Below are positions 43,294 to 51,169 of a stretch of 64,000 nucleotides of DNA, piece after piece (position 1 is the stretch's first letter; each line of letters begins with the position of its first letter). Under the pieces are notes generated by a model. That model worked only from the letters and a program-made list of their open reading frames with translations, was not told the DNA's origin and ran no database searches. The position numbers and the translations under genes are program-made. This DNA comes from Alicyclobacillus sp. ALC3 (GTDB taxonomy: Bacteria; Bacillota; Bacilli; Alicyclobacillales; Alicyclobacillaceae). The stretch covers positions 3,968,001-4,032,000 of the forward strand of contig NZ_CP066784.1 of NCBI RefSeq assembly GCF_028751195.1, given 5' to 3'.

Positions 43294-43938
43294 ATGTCCC
43301 TGGCGCATGAGGCAGTTCTTCATGGTACCGAACCTGATGACAGTCTGCCGCTCGAGTACTCGACTGAGGACGGCGCGCTGAAAATTTTCGGGTTTTGGTT
43401 GTTTCTGTCGACCGACTTAGTGCTCTTTGCCTGTCTGTTTGCCACATACGTGGTTCTGCACACACATTCTGCTGGCGGACCGACCGAACTGTCTTTGTTT
43501 GACGTACCCGAGTTTACAGCAGAAACACTGATTCTCTTGACGAGCAGTTTTACTTGCGGGATTGCGACTTACGGAATGCGCCTTAATCGCCGTGGGATGC
43601 TAGTCACATGGCTGATCCTGACGATTGTGCTCGGGTTATCGTTCATTGGGTTGGAAGTGAACGAATTTACAAAGTATGCGACGCACGGTGCTCCGCTGCA
43701 ACGAAGTGCCTTTTTGTCCGCGTTCTTCACGTTGGTCGGCACGCACGGCGGCCACGTCTCGATGGGCATTTTGTGGATGGTGTCGATTCTGATTCAGATT
43801 GGGCAGCGAGGCATCACTGCGATTACGGCGCGCAAGGTGTTTATCGTCGGTCTCTACTGGCACTTTCTCGATGTCGTCTGGGTGTTTATTTTCACGGTTG
43901 TGTACTTGGCCGGGATTATGAACGGGCAAGGGGGGTGA
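43294..43938 (+). CDS. qoxC: quinol oxidase subunit III
   Basis: ATG 43294 lies seven bases after GGGAGGG and three after the subunit I stop. The 214-residue protein has five spans and family motifs: KIFGFWLFLSTDLVLFACLF at the first span, LVGTHGGHVSMGILWM and GLYWHFLDVVWVFIF. It stabilises the oxidase and has no metal sites. Confidence 0.95.
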   Translation: MSLAHEAVLHGTEPDDSLPLEYSTEDGALKIFGFWLFLSTDLVLFACLFATYVVLHTHSAGGPTELSLFDVPEFTAETLILLTSSFTCGIATYGMRLNRRGMLVTWLILTIVLGLSFIGLEVNEFTKYATHGAPLQRSAFLSAFFTLVGTHGGHVSMGILWMVSILIQIGQRGITAITARKVFIVGLYWHFLDVVWVFIFTVVYLAGIMNGQGG

Positions 43939-43940
43939 CA

Positions 43941-44279
43941 ATGATGCATGCATCGAGTTCGGCTGGGGCGCCGGCGCACAAGCACGCGGCGGGTTTCCCG
44001 TGGCACCATGTAATCGGGTTTGCCTTGTCAATCATCTTGACGCTTTTGGCCCTTTGGATGGTGCAGACGCACATCGCCCGGGCGAGCGGGCTACTCGCGC
44101 TGATTCTGGTTGTGGCGGCGCTGCAAATCGGCATTCAGTTGTTCTTCTTTATGCACGTGACAGAGAGCCCAGGTCCGAAGTATCACGTCATCGCCCTGAG
44201 CCTCGGTATCATCTTTACGTTCGCCGTTGTGGCGGGGTCTGTCTGGATTATGACGTTTGGTGGCACGCTCGCGTACTGA
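43941..44279 (+). CDS. qoxD: quinol oxidase subunit IV
   Basis: 112 residues from ATG 43941 (or ATG 43944, better spaced from GGGGGTGA). Three spans with the conserved His in FPWHHVIGFALS and IGIQLFFFMHVTE are typical of CyoD/QoxD, which assists assembly. It ends the oxidase operon. Confidence 0.92.
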   Translation: MMHASSSAGAPAHKHAAGFPWHHVIGFALSIILTLLALWMVQTHIARASGLLALILVVAALQIGIQLFFFMHVTESPGPKYHVIALSLGIIFTFAVVAGSVWIMTFGGTLAY

Positions 44280-44406
44280 TAAACCACAGTGAGCCTACTG
44301 TCCACCTGTCAGGGGATTTGGGCGACGGCACCGGGCGGGTGACCTAGACACCCCAGGCAGTGTCCCCGTACTATGCACTATCCTTCGCAAAAGGAGTGGG
44401 TGCCGA

Positions 44407-44517
44407 ATGTATGGAGTGTTTGGTGGTTACACACAGTGGGCGGTCGTGTTCCTGATCATCTTCGTGCTGTTCTTCCTGTTCGTTCCAGCTGGTATGGGTG
44501 CAGGTGCGGGTTACTAA
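44407..44517 (+). CDS. YjcZ-like tiny transmembrane protein
   Basis: ATG 44407 follows AAAGGAG and gives 36 residues: MYGVFGGYTQW, one span (AVVFLIIFVLFFLFVPA) and a Gly-rich end (GMGAGAGY). The Gly/Tyr-rich ends around a single span resemble the YjcZ/SscA tiny membrane proteins of Bacilli, some of which are sporulation-related. It has its own ribosome site and a terminator follows. Confidence 0.6.
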   Translation: MYGVFGGYTQWAVVFLIIFVLFFLFVPAGMGAGAGY

Positions 44518-44559
44518 CTCGCATAGGTCAATAGGCGTGACGCACAATGCGTCAAGGTA

Positions 44560-44595
44560 TCAGGGTGTCCCAATTGGGGCACCCTGATTGTCTGT
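44560..44595 (+). terminator. intrinsic terminator downstream of the oxidase region
   Basis: TCAGGGTGTCCC and GGGGCACCCTGA pair (one G-T) around AATT, followed by TTGTCTGT. A smaller stem TGACGCA-CAA-TGCGTCA lies just upstream at 44538-44554. Confidence 0.75.
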
Positions 44596-44695
44596 GCCTG
44601 GGGCGTGAATCCTGCAAGCTGACCGTCGGTCGGTTGCATGCGCGCCGCCGCTTCTCTACACTAATCGTCAGGACAATCAACGGAAGCGTGAGACT

Positions 44696-45982
44696 GTGAA
44701 TATGTTCGATGTCATTGTGATCGGTGGCGGACCTAGTGGCCTCATGGCCGCGAGCGCCGCTAGTGAAGCGGGTGCAAACACTCTGTTGCTCGAAAAGGGA
44801 GACAAACTTGGCCGTAAGCTAGGGATTTCCGGTGGCGGCCGGTGTAATGTCACGAATGCCAAAGCGTTACCTGAGTTAATGCAGAACATTCCAGGGAACG
44901 GACGCTTTCTGCATTCGGCGCTCACCCAGTTCGCAAATACGGATATCATCGCCTTTTTTGAGAACCAAGGGATTGCTCTCAAGGAAGAGGACCGCGGCCG
45001 TGTGTTTCCTGTGAGCGATAAAGCGGCTACTGTGGTTCATGCACTCGTACAGCACGTGTACGATGTGGGTACAACGGTGTGGACAGAAGCCCAGGTCCGC
45101 CGTTTGTTGTTTGGCGAAGGTGATGTGAACGGAGTGCAACTGCGTGACGGGCAGACGCTGCGCTGCCGTAGTGTCATTGTAGCTGCTGGCGGTTGCAGCG
45201 CTCCGCACACCGGCAGCACCGGTGACGCGTATGCTTGGGCAAAAGCCGCAGGGCACACGGTTGTCGAACCGTATCCGACGGAAGTGCCTCTGACCAGCGA
45301 CAGCTGGTGGGTCAAGAGCCGTGCCTTGCAGGGCATTTCGTTGCGGGATACCCAGTTGACGGTGAAACAGGGCAACAAGAAGTTAAGCACGGAGTCGGGA
45401 GACATGTTGTTCACTCACTTTGGGCTCAGTGGACCTGCCGCGTTGCGCTGTAGTCACTATGTATCTACGGCTCTGCGCAAGGACCCGCAGACCAAGTTGA
45501 CTGTGCAGATTGCCGTTTTGCCTCAGTCAGAAGAAGAAATTGAGCAGCAACTTCAGGGCGCGCGCAAAACCGATGCGCGTAAGATGATTTTGACTCTGTT
45601 GTCTCAGTGGGTGCCTGAGCGCGTCGCGTCCGTTGTGTGTAAAGAGGCTGAGCTCGCTGCCGACAGGCAGCTTGCAAACCTACCGCAGGCGGCAATTAGA
45701 CGGCTGGCTGAATTGCTCACTGCGTTTCCCGTTTCAATCACCGGGACATTGCCATTGCGGCAGGCGACAGTAACCGGTGGCGGCGTGTCAATTCGGGAGA
45801 TTGACCCTAAATCCATGGCATCTAAGTGTACGAGGGGTCTGTATTTTTCAGGAGAAGTGATGGATGTTCACGCTCACACAGGGGGATACAACATCACAGT
45901 TGCATTTTCTACCGGTCACGCCGCTGGCGTCCACGCGGCAGCCTATGCTTTGCGGACTAGATGCGGTGTGGAGACCGTTTAA
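44696..45982 (+). CDS. HI0933-like FAD-dependent oxidoreductase (YhiN/YtfP family)
   Basis: 428 residues from GTG 44696 (ATG 44702 is also possible). The FAD-binding loop VIGGGPSGLMAA is at the N-terminus, followed by the family-specific GRKLGISGGGRCNVTN, RVFPVSDKA, VIVAAGGCSAPHTGSTGDAY and a C-terminal GEVMDVHAHTGGYN. The family is conserved in bacteria but its reaction is not established. The 3' end overlaps the converging anti-sigma gene by 26 bases. Confidence 0.9.
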   Translation: MNMFDVIVIGGGPSGLMAASAASEAGANTLLLEKGDKLGRKLGISGGGRCNVTNAKALPELMQNIPGNGRFLHSALTQFANTDIIAFFENQGIALKEEDRGRVFPVSDKAATVVHALVQHVYDVGTTVWTEAQVRRLLFGEGDVNGVQLRDGQTLRCRSVIVAAGGCSAPHTGSTGDAYAWAKAAGHTVVEPYPTEVPLTSDSWWVKSRALQGISLRDTQLTVKQGNKKLSTESGDMLFTHFGLSGPAALRCSHYVSTALRKDPQTKLTVQIAVLPQSEEEIEQQLQGARKTDARKMILTLLSQWVPERVASVVCKEAELAADRQLANLPQAAIRRLAELLTAFPVSITGTLPLRQATVTGGGVSIREIDPKSMASKCTRGLYFSGEVMDVHAHTGGYNITVAFSTGHAAGVHAAAYALRTRCGVETV

Positions 45983-46415
45983 GTCGACGTTCAAGGTTAT
46001 GGATATCACTGACCGCAACGATTTGAGCTCGGGTGAGTCCAACCTTCAACGGATCGACGACTTCCTTCAGGTGGGTCGGAGTGTGTTTGATATCGAAAAT
46101 GATGTCACTGCCGCGATTGACGGGCGTGAGCATAGTAAAGGAAGCCATCGCAGCGACAGTGACGAGCGCGGCCAGTGAAACACGTCCCATCGCTTTGACG
46201 CGCGCGGAGGACCTAACCCACAAGGAAGGACGGATCCGTCGCTCTGTGGGTTTGCTGAAGTCTGCTACAGTTTGTTGATGTAATGCATTAAGTTCCTTGA
46301 CCTCGTTCTGACACGGTTCGCAGTGCTTAAGGTGTCGTTCGAACCGCTTCTTGTCCAAGTCAGGCAATTCACCGAGGACATAGGACAAGCAGTGGGTGCA
46401 GACGCGCGTCATCAT
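45957..46415 (-). CDS. zinc-finger anti-sigma factor-like membrane protein
   Basis: ATG 46415, four bases after GGTGGTGA, gives 152 residues; GTG 46436 is an alternative. The N-terminal ZAS domain has CTHCLSYVLGELP and HLKHCEPC (HxxxCxxC zinc ligands). One span (VSLAALVTVAAMASFTMLTP) and an extracytoplasmic tail follow. Such proteins sequester ECF sigma factors, but no sigma gene is adjacent: the flanking genes are a flavoprotein and a carboxypeptidase. Confidence 0.82.
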   Translation of the reverse strand: MMTRVCTHCLSYVLGELPDLDKKRFERHLKHCEPCQNEVKELNALHQQTVADFSKPTERRIRPSLWVRSSARVKAMGRVSLAALVTVAAMASFTMLTPVNRGSDIIFDIKHTPTHLKEVVDPLKVGLTRAQIVAVSDIHNLERRLKRSPHRI

Positions 46416-46450
46416 CGTGTCACCACCATCGCTCACATTTGTTCCCGTCC

Positions 46451-46456
46451 ATTATA
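46451..46456 (-). promoter_or_regulatory. TATAAT -10 box for the anti-sigma gene
   Basis: A perfect TATAAT on the minus strand, 36 bases before ATG 46415. The -35 region is poor (TGTGGT-like). Confidence 0.45.
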
Positions 46457-46529
46457 ACCTGAATGCGTGCGGAACCACATAGCCATTCGAAGAAAAATCT
46501 ATGTCAGTATGACGTGCAGGAGGATACTT

Positions 46530-47750
46530 GTGCGCAGAAGAACGGTTACGGTGGGGATTGTCACTTTGTTGTTTGTCGTTGTTGCTGTGCAGTGGACTCG
46601 GAGAGTGCCGCCAATGCAAACATCGCTGCGGATGCTTGCACAATCGCATGTTCCAGGACACGAACCAGCCATCCCTTGGCCCAAGGAGGGTCAGGCTGCA
46701 CTAGCGGTTCCTGGGGTTGGGTGGATGGGTCAACACGGGGCAGAGACAGCAGTTCCAATCGCGAGCGTCGCTAAGTTAATGACGGCATACCTGGTCTTGC
46801 ATGATCATCCATTGTCTCAAGGCCAGGACGGCCCGACTGTGACGATAACGGGAGCGGACGTCGCTGAATATCAGCACGACGTGGCAACGGGGCAGTCTTG
46901 TCTGCGTGTCGCCACGGGTGAGCAACTGTCTGAACGGCAACTGCTCGAAGCCCTGCTCCTACCGTCCGCTAACAACGCGGCGAATATTCTGGCACGTTTC
47001 GATGCGGGCAGCACAACAGCCTTTGTCGCGAAGATGAATGCGACTGCGAAACAATTCGGTATGGCCAATACGAGGTATGCGGATGCCAGCGGGGTGAATC
47101 CGGCCACAGTTAGCACGGCTGTAGACCAAATTAGGATTGCGGAACAAGACATGACCAATCCGACGTTTGTCGGTATCGTCGCTCGAAAAAAGGTGACCTT
47201 GCCGGTCGCCGGAGTTCAGTACAATGTCGACTACGCACTGGGCCACGATGGAATCGTCGGCATCAAGACAGGCACTACCGACCAAGCCGGTGGGTGTTTC
47301 GTGTTCGCTACGCGTCCGAACATAGGTGGCCAGCATGTCCTCGTCGTTGGAGCCGTCCTCGGACAGCAGCCCAATACTCCGATTAACAACGAGCTCATGG
47401 TGGCATTAACGGCTGGCGAAACTTTAGCCCAAGCGGGAGACAAAGCATTGAAAACATTCTCGCCACTGTCCGCTGGTGCGACCGTGGCAAGTCTATCAGT
47501 GCCATGGGGGCAAAGCGCAGAGGGTGTGGTTGGACACGGGGTGTCGCTCGTCGGTTGGCCTGGACTCAACTACCGTGTTCGATTCGAACCGAAGTTACCG
47601 ATGCGGACGGTCCAATCTGGTCAACAGATTGGAACCCTGGTAGTACAGGCTGGCGAAGAGACCGCGCGAGTACCGGTCATGGCGAGAGGGACAATCGGTC
47701 GACCACCTGTGAATTGGCGGCTGGAGCGCAGTCTGTTCACAGCGCAGTAG
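46530..47750 (+). CDS. D-alanyl-D-alanine carboxypeptidase (S11, DacA/DacF type)
   Basis: GTG 46530, six bases after AGGAGG, gives 406 residues. A signal anchor (about residues 7-25) exports it. The active site is SVAK (nucleophile Ser, Lys), SANN (second motif) and KTGTT (third). The C-terminal beta domain that positions the enzyme on the wall follows. It trims the terminal D-Ala of peptidoglycan stem peptides and may serve in sporulation or growth. Confidence 0.92.
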   Translation: MRRRTVTVGIVTLLFVVVAVQWTRRVPPMQTSLRMLAQSHVPGHEPAIPWPKEGQAALAVPGVGWMGQHGAETAVPIASVAKLMTAYLVLHDHPLSQGQDGPTVTITGADVAEYQHDVATGQSCLRVATGEQLSERQLLEALLLPSANNAANILARFDAGSTTAFVAKMNATAKQFGMANTRYADASGVNPATVSTAVDQIRIAEQDMTNPTFVGIVARKKVTLPVAGVQYNVDYALGHDGIVGIKTGTTDQAGGCFVFATRPNIGGQHVLVVGAVLGQQPNTPINNELMVALTAGETLAQAGDKALKTFSPLSAGATVASLSVPWGQSAEGVVGHGVSLVGWPGLNYRVRFEPKLPMRTVQSGQQIGTLVVQAGEETARVPVMARGTIGRPPVNWRLERSLFTAQ

Positions 47751-47770
47751 ATTTTGTGACTACAAATCGA

Positions 47771-47819
47771 ACAGGGGCTATCCGACGAGGCGTATCACGC
47801 CAGCGGGGACAGCCCCTGT
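47771..47819. terminator. bidirectional hairpin between the carboxypeptidase and tRNA genes
   Basis: ACAGGGGCT and AGCCCCTGT pair perfectly, with an inner GGCGT-ATC-ACGCC stem. It lies past the 3' ends of both the plus-strand gene and the minus-strand tRNA. Confidence 0.6.
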
Positions 47820-47825
47820 TTGAAT

Positions 47826-47901
47826 TGGTTGCGGGGGCAGGACTTGAACCTGCGGCCTTCGGGTTATGAGCCCGACGAGCTGCCAACTGCTCCACCCCGC
47901 G
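47826..47901 (-). tRNA. initiator tRNA-fMet (CAT anticodon)
   Basis: The minus strand folds as a cloverleaf: acceptor CGCGGGG with CCCCGCA, leaving the C1-A72 mismatch of initiators. The D-arm has GAGCAGTTGGCAGCTC, the anticodon arm has GGG-CTCATAA-CCC (three G-C pairs) and the T-arm has GCAGG-TTCAAGT-CCTGC. An encoded CCA follows. The mismatch and the G-C pairs identify it as initiator rather than elongator. Confidence 0.95.
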
Positions 47902-48071
47902 CCAGTCTGCAGAAAAGTGGGACCTTCAGGCCCGACTGTGGACAGTATGACCGCGCTGTGTTGCAGATATACATCAGGTCGAACCCTAACAAAGATGGGG
48001 AGCCGTGCGAAAGTGTATGAAGACATAATCAACAAATAATTCATAGTAGTCAGGAGAAAGGGGTGCCTTAG
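47902..48071. other. gap between the tRNA and UbiB-family genes
   Basis: No gene. It must hold the divergent promoters of the tRNA and the kinase-like gene, but I see no strong -35/-10 pair. The ribosome site CAGGAGAAAGG precedes the next start. Confidence 0.4.
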
Positions 48072-49775
48072 ATGTCTTCTGCGCTGCCAGTAGGGAGACC
48101 GGACGCCGACTTAACGGAAGCGCGTCGAGAATTGACGAAGCTCCGGGCTGGCATCACCCGTGGAAAGCGATTGCGTAGCACTGTGCAGGTGATGACCAAA
48201 CACGGCGTCGGTCACCTGCTTACGCACAAGAGCAAGGACGAGGAACAGCGCGAGCGGCAGCTCGGCAAGCGTTTGCGCGCCGCCTTTGAAGAACTCGGAC
48301 CCACCTTCATCAAGCTCGGCCAAGTGTTAATGACCCGGCAAGAACTCCTGCCGGACGCGCTGACGGCCGAACTTGATCAGTTGTTGAACGAGGTCCCGCC
48401 ACTGCCGTTTGTGTATATGTCCGTGTACCTTGAAGACGAATTGCCAAACGCGATGTCCACCTTCAACTGGATTCATCCGACGCCCATCGGTTCGGCTTCT
48501 CTGGCGCAGGTGTATCAGGCTGAACTGGCAGATGGGCGACTGTGTGCCGTCAAGATTGTGCGTCCGCTCGTGGACAAAGTTTTTCAGGCAGACATTGCCA
48601 ATTTACGCAGACTCGTAAAGCAGATTCAGCGCTGGCTGCCCCCGGAGATGCAGGCGTCACTCGATCTCGGCGCACTTGTCGACGACTACTTCAGCAGTGC
48701 CATGAGTGAGTTGGACATGAAGACGGAAGCACAAGTCATGCGCCAGCACCAGGAGATTGCCGACGAGTTCGGGACACTGCGCGTACCGCAGGTGTACGAG
48801 GCAACGGACCATGTCTTGATAATGGAATACGTCGATGGTTGGAATTTGAAGGAATTCCCTGTTGACTTCTTTACGTTTGAAGAGCGACTGGAACGAATGA
48901 CAGATTTAGCTCACTACTACGTCAAGACGTTCCTCGATGGCTTCTACCACGCCGACCCGCACGGAGCCAACATCATGGTGGACCGCCGCACGAAGGAGTG
49001 CGTCGTCCTCGACTGGGGAATGACCGGTCGGATGGACGCTGTGCACACAGAAGCCATCTTCCGCATGCTCATGCACGTGCGCGTCAACCAGGGTGAGGAC
49101 GCTGCGGAGGTGTTTCTCGACCTGTACCAGCCAACCAAGTACACGAACACTGTCAAACTCAAGGACGACCTGCGCTCGACGTTGATTCATTACGTCGATA
49201 GTTCTCAGGCGAGTCAGTACAACTGGGGCAACCTGACACTCACAACGATTCAGATTGCTGTCAAGAACCACTGCCGCGTTCCAGGCGGGCTGGCGCTGTG
49301 GGCAAAGGGTTTTTCAGCCGCGGAGGGCACGGCCAGGTGGCTGTGTCCGGAAATCTCTTACCATGACCTGGTGGAGATATACGACGTTAAAATTGTTCGT
49401 AGTTGGCTGTCGAGGAGATTCAATTACCGCGCCAATGCAAGTCTCCTCGCCGAATCAGCGAAACTTCTGACCACTGCGCCACGGCGAATTAACAAGATTT
49501 TGGAACTGATTGCATGGAACAATTTGCAGGTTGGGGTAGAAGGCAAACTTGCGGAAACCACGGCACGTACGTTACATCGCTTAGTCAATCGGGCATCGCT
49601 AGCGTTTCTTTCCGGGACACTGTTTGTCGGCAGTACGATGTTGTTTGCGTTCGCTTCAAAAACTACCCATGCGGGCTTTCTGACCGCAATCGGTTCAACC
49701 GGTCTCACAGCGAGCGCTGTGTTATTGCTCATGGTGTTGTTTGGCGCGTGGCGCTCACGCCGCGCACAGGGTTAA
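48072..49775 (+). CDS. AarF/UbiB/ABC1-family atypical kinase
   Basis: 567 residues from ATG 48072. The family KxGQ motif (FIKLGQVLMTRQELLP) is near residue 80, the Ala-rich nucleotide loop is IGSASLAQVYQAEL, the catalytic Lys is in CAVKIVRP, and HADPHGANIMV and VLDWGMTG carry the metal ligands. Two C-terminal spans (about 510-560) anchor it to the membrane. UbiB proteins are ATPases linked to quinone biosynthesis or lipid trafficking. Substrate unknown. Confidence 0.92.
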   Translation: MSSALPVGRPDADLTEARRELTKLRAGITRGKRLRSTVQVMTKHGVGHLLTHKSKDEEQRERQLGKRLRAAFEELGPTFIKLGQVLMTRQELLPDALTAELDQLLNEVPPLPFVYMSVYLEDELPNAMSTFNWIHPTPIGSASLAQVYQAELADGRLCAVKIVRPLVDKVFQADIANLRRLVKQIQRWLPPEMQASLDLGALVDDYFSSAMSELDMKTEAQVMRQHQEIADEFGTLRVPQVYEATDHVLIMEYVDGWNLKEFPVDFFTFEERLERMTDLAHYYVKTFLDGFYHADPHGANIMVDRRTKECVVLDWGMTGRMDAVHTEAIFRMLMHVRVNQGEDAAEVFLDLYQPTKYTNTVKLKDDLRSTLIHYVDSSQASQYNWGNLTLTTIQIAVKNHCRVPGGLALWAKGFSAAEGTARWLCPEISYHDLVEIYDVKIVRSWLSRRFNYRANASLLAESAKLLTTAPRRINKILELIAWNNLQVGVEGKLAETTARTLHRLVNRASLAFLSGTLFVGSTMLFAFASKTTHAGFLTAIGSTGLTASAVLLLMVLFGAWRSRRAQG

Positions 49776-49797
49776 GCAAAAAAAGGGGGAGAACGGA

Positions 49798-50271
49798 TTG
49801 AGTCGCAAGAACAAGGGGGAGACCTCTGTCAGCGCACAGCCAAGGGCACGCCAGCAAACCACAGAGCGTTTGACGATGCAACAGCGGATCGACGCGTTTT
49901 TTGCGCAGAGCGGCGGTCCTCACAACCCGCAAATCAAACGTGTACTCGAAGACCACCTGTTGTACGGGAAGGACCACGGGGTGAAGGGACACAAGGAGAC
50001 TGTGGTCGACGCACTCATGCAGACCGTGGCAGCTGACCCATTTTTGTTGTTCATGTTCCAACAGTGGAACAACCACCGAATATCGGCGACGGTGTCACAG
50101 CGTCCAAGCCATGCATCAGTGCATTCCGACCCAGAACAACTCGCCGACCAACTGTCGGCTTTGCAAGCTGAGGTGGCGGAACTGCAGCGTCTCGTGCAGA
50201 GTTTGGTCGCGGCCTCGTCGTCCGCGTTGTACCCCGGAGTAAGTGAACGCCAGGAGGTCCAGGGTCGGTAG
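49798..50271 (+). CDS. hypothetical protein with C-terminal coiled coil
   Basis: TTG 49798, six bases after GGGGGAG, gives 157 residues. The middle (TMQQRIDAFFAQSGGPHNPQ, then VLEDHLLYGKDHGVKGHKET) has no family I know. Residues 115-145 form a short coiled coil (EQLADQLSALQAEVAELQRL). No signal peptide or span. It follows the UbiB-family gene by 22 bases and may be co-transcribed with it. Confidence 0.6.
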   Translation: MSRKNKGETSVSAQPRARQQTTERLTMQQRIDAFFAQSGGPHNPQIKRVLEDHLLYGKDHGVKGHKETVVDALMQTVAADPFLLFMFQQWNNHRISATVSQRPSHASVHSDPEQLADQLSALQAEVAELQRLVQSLVAASSSALYPGVSERQEVQGR

Positions 50272-50288
50272 CTGGAAGTCATTCATGG

Positions 50289-50335
50289 TTGGACTGAATC
50301 CAACGAACCGTGTATAATGGATCAAAATCGTTGGA
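50289..50335 (+). promoter_or_regulatory. promoter with inverted-repeat operator for the HTH-guanylate kinase gene
   Basis: TTGGAC (50289-50294) and TATAAT (50313-50318) with an 18-base spacer. TCCAACGA (50299-50306) and TCGTTGGA (50328-50335) form a perfect 8-base inverted repeat bracketing the -10 box. A third half-site, TTGGA, overlaps the -35 box. Confidence 0.65.
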
Positions 50336-50349
50336 GATGAGGAGACACC

Positions 50350-51168
50350 ATGACCGGCGTACAGTTTCAATTGAATCGTCTGCTGTTCGAGCGTGGGATG
50401 AATGTACCTGCACTCGTTAAAAAAAGCGGTGTGAACCGAAACACCCTGTACGCTATGAAAAACAACGCTCTCAGTCGGGTCGACCTCGACGTCCTTGAGC
50501 GCGTCTGCAACGCGCTCCCGTGTTCTCTGTCTGACCTCGTGGCGTACAACCCAACCGAATCAGAAGACCGCCCCGTTATCCGCTTTGACTCGTCGTTTCG
50601 GCGCCAGCGGGAGGGGCGGGTTTTTATTATATCCGGGCCGTCTGGCGCAGGTAAAAACACCCTTATCAACCAGTTGAAAAGTCTACACCTGGGCGTGCAC
50701 TACATTCCATCCTTTACGACGCGATCAATGCGTCCGGGTGAAGTGCAAGGCAATCCGTATCATTTTGTCGACTTGGAGTCGTTTCAGAGAATGATTGAGG
50801 CGCACGAGTTCCTAGAGTACGAGCAGATTCACGGCAACTACTACGGTACGCACGCGAAGTCCTACGAATATGCCATTCAACATGGCTACGATGTTCTCAA
50901 AGACATCGATGTCAATGGCGCCCTGAACTTCCGCAAGTGGTTTCACGACCATGTAGTGCTGATCTACGTTCGCCCTACCGACTTGTCCACACTGCAACGA
51001 CGGCTCTCTGACCGCGGCGATTCAGACGAAGACATTCGCTTGCGTCTGAAGCGAATTGAATTCGAAGAGTCGAAACGTGATGAGTTTGATTACCTGATTT
51101 ACAACGACGACGTGTCGCTCGCACGGAAAAGCCTCCTTGACATTCTGACGGCCGAAGGGGTTCTGTGA
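50350..51168 (+). CDS. XRE-type helix-turn-helix fused to guanylate kinase
   Basis: ATG 50350 follows GATGAGGAG and gives 272 residues. Residues 3-66 are a Cro/C1-like HTH of the YozG type (LVKKSGVNRNTLYAMKNN, then LERVCNALPCSLSDLV). From residue 90 a full guanylate kinase follows: P-loop GPSGAGKNT (96-104), GMP-site TTRSMRPGE (Arg125, Arg128), NPYHFVD, FLEYEQIHGNYYGT, KDIDVNG and lid Arg residues in RRLSDRGDSDED. All catalytic residues I can align to E. coli Gmk are kept, so it may phosphorylate GMP or sense GMP/GDP. The fusion is unusual. Confidence 0.9.
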   Translation: MTGVQFQLNRLLFERGMNVPALVKKSGVNRNTLYAMKNNALSRVDLDVLERVCNALPCSLSDLVAYNPTESEDRPVIRFDSSFRRQREGRVFIISGPSGAGKNTLINQLKSLHLGVHYIPSFTTRSMRPGEVQGNPYHFVDLESFQRMIEAHEFLEYEQIHGNYYGTHAKSYEYAIQHGYDVLKDIDVNGALNFRKWFHDHVVLIYVRPTDLSTLQRRLSDRGDSDEDIRLRLKRIEFEESKRDEFDYLIYNDDVSLARKSLLDILTAEGVL

Positions 51169-51169
51169 G

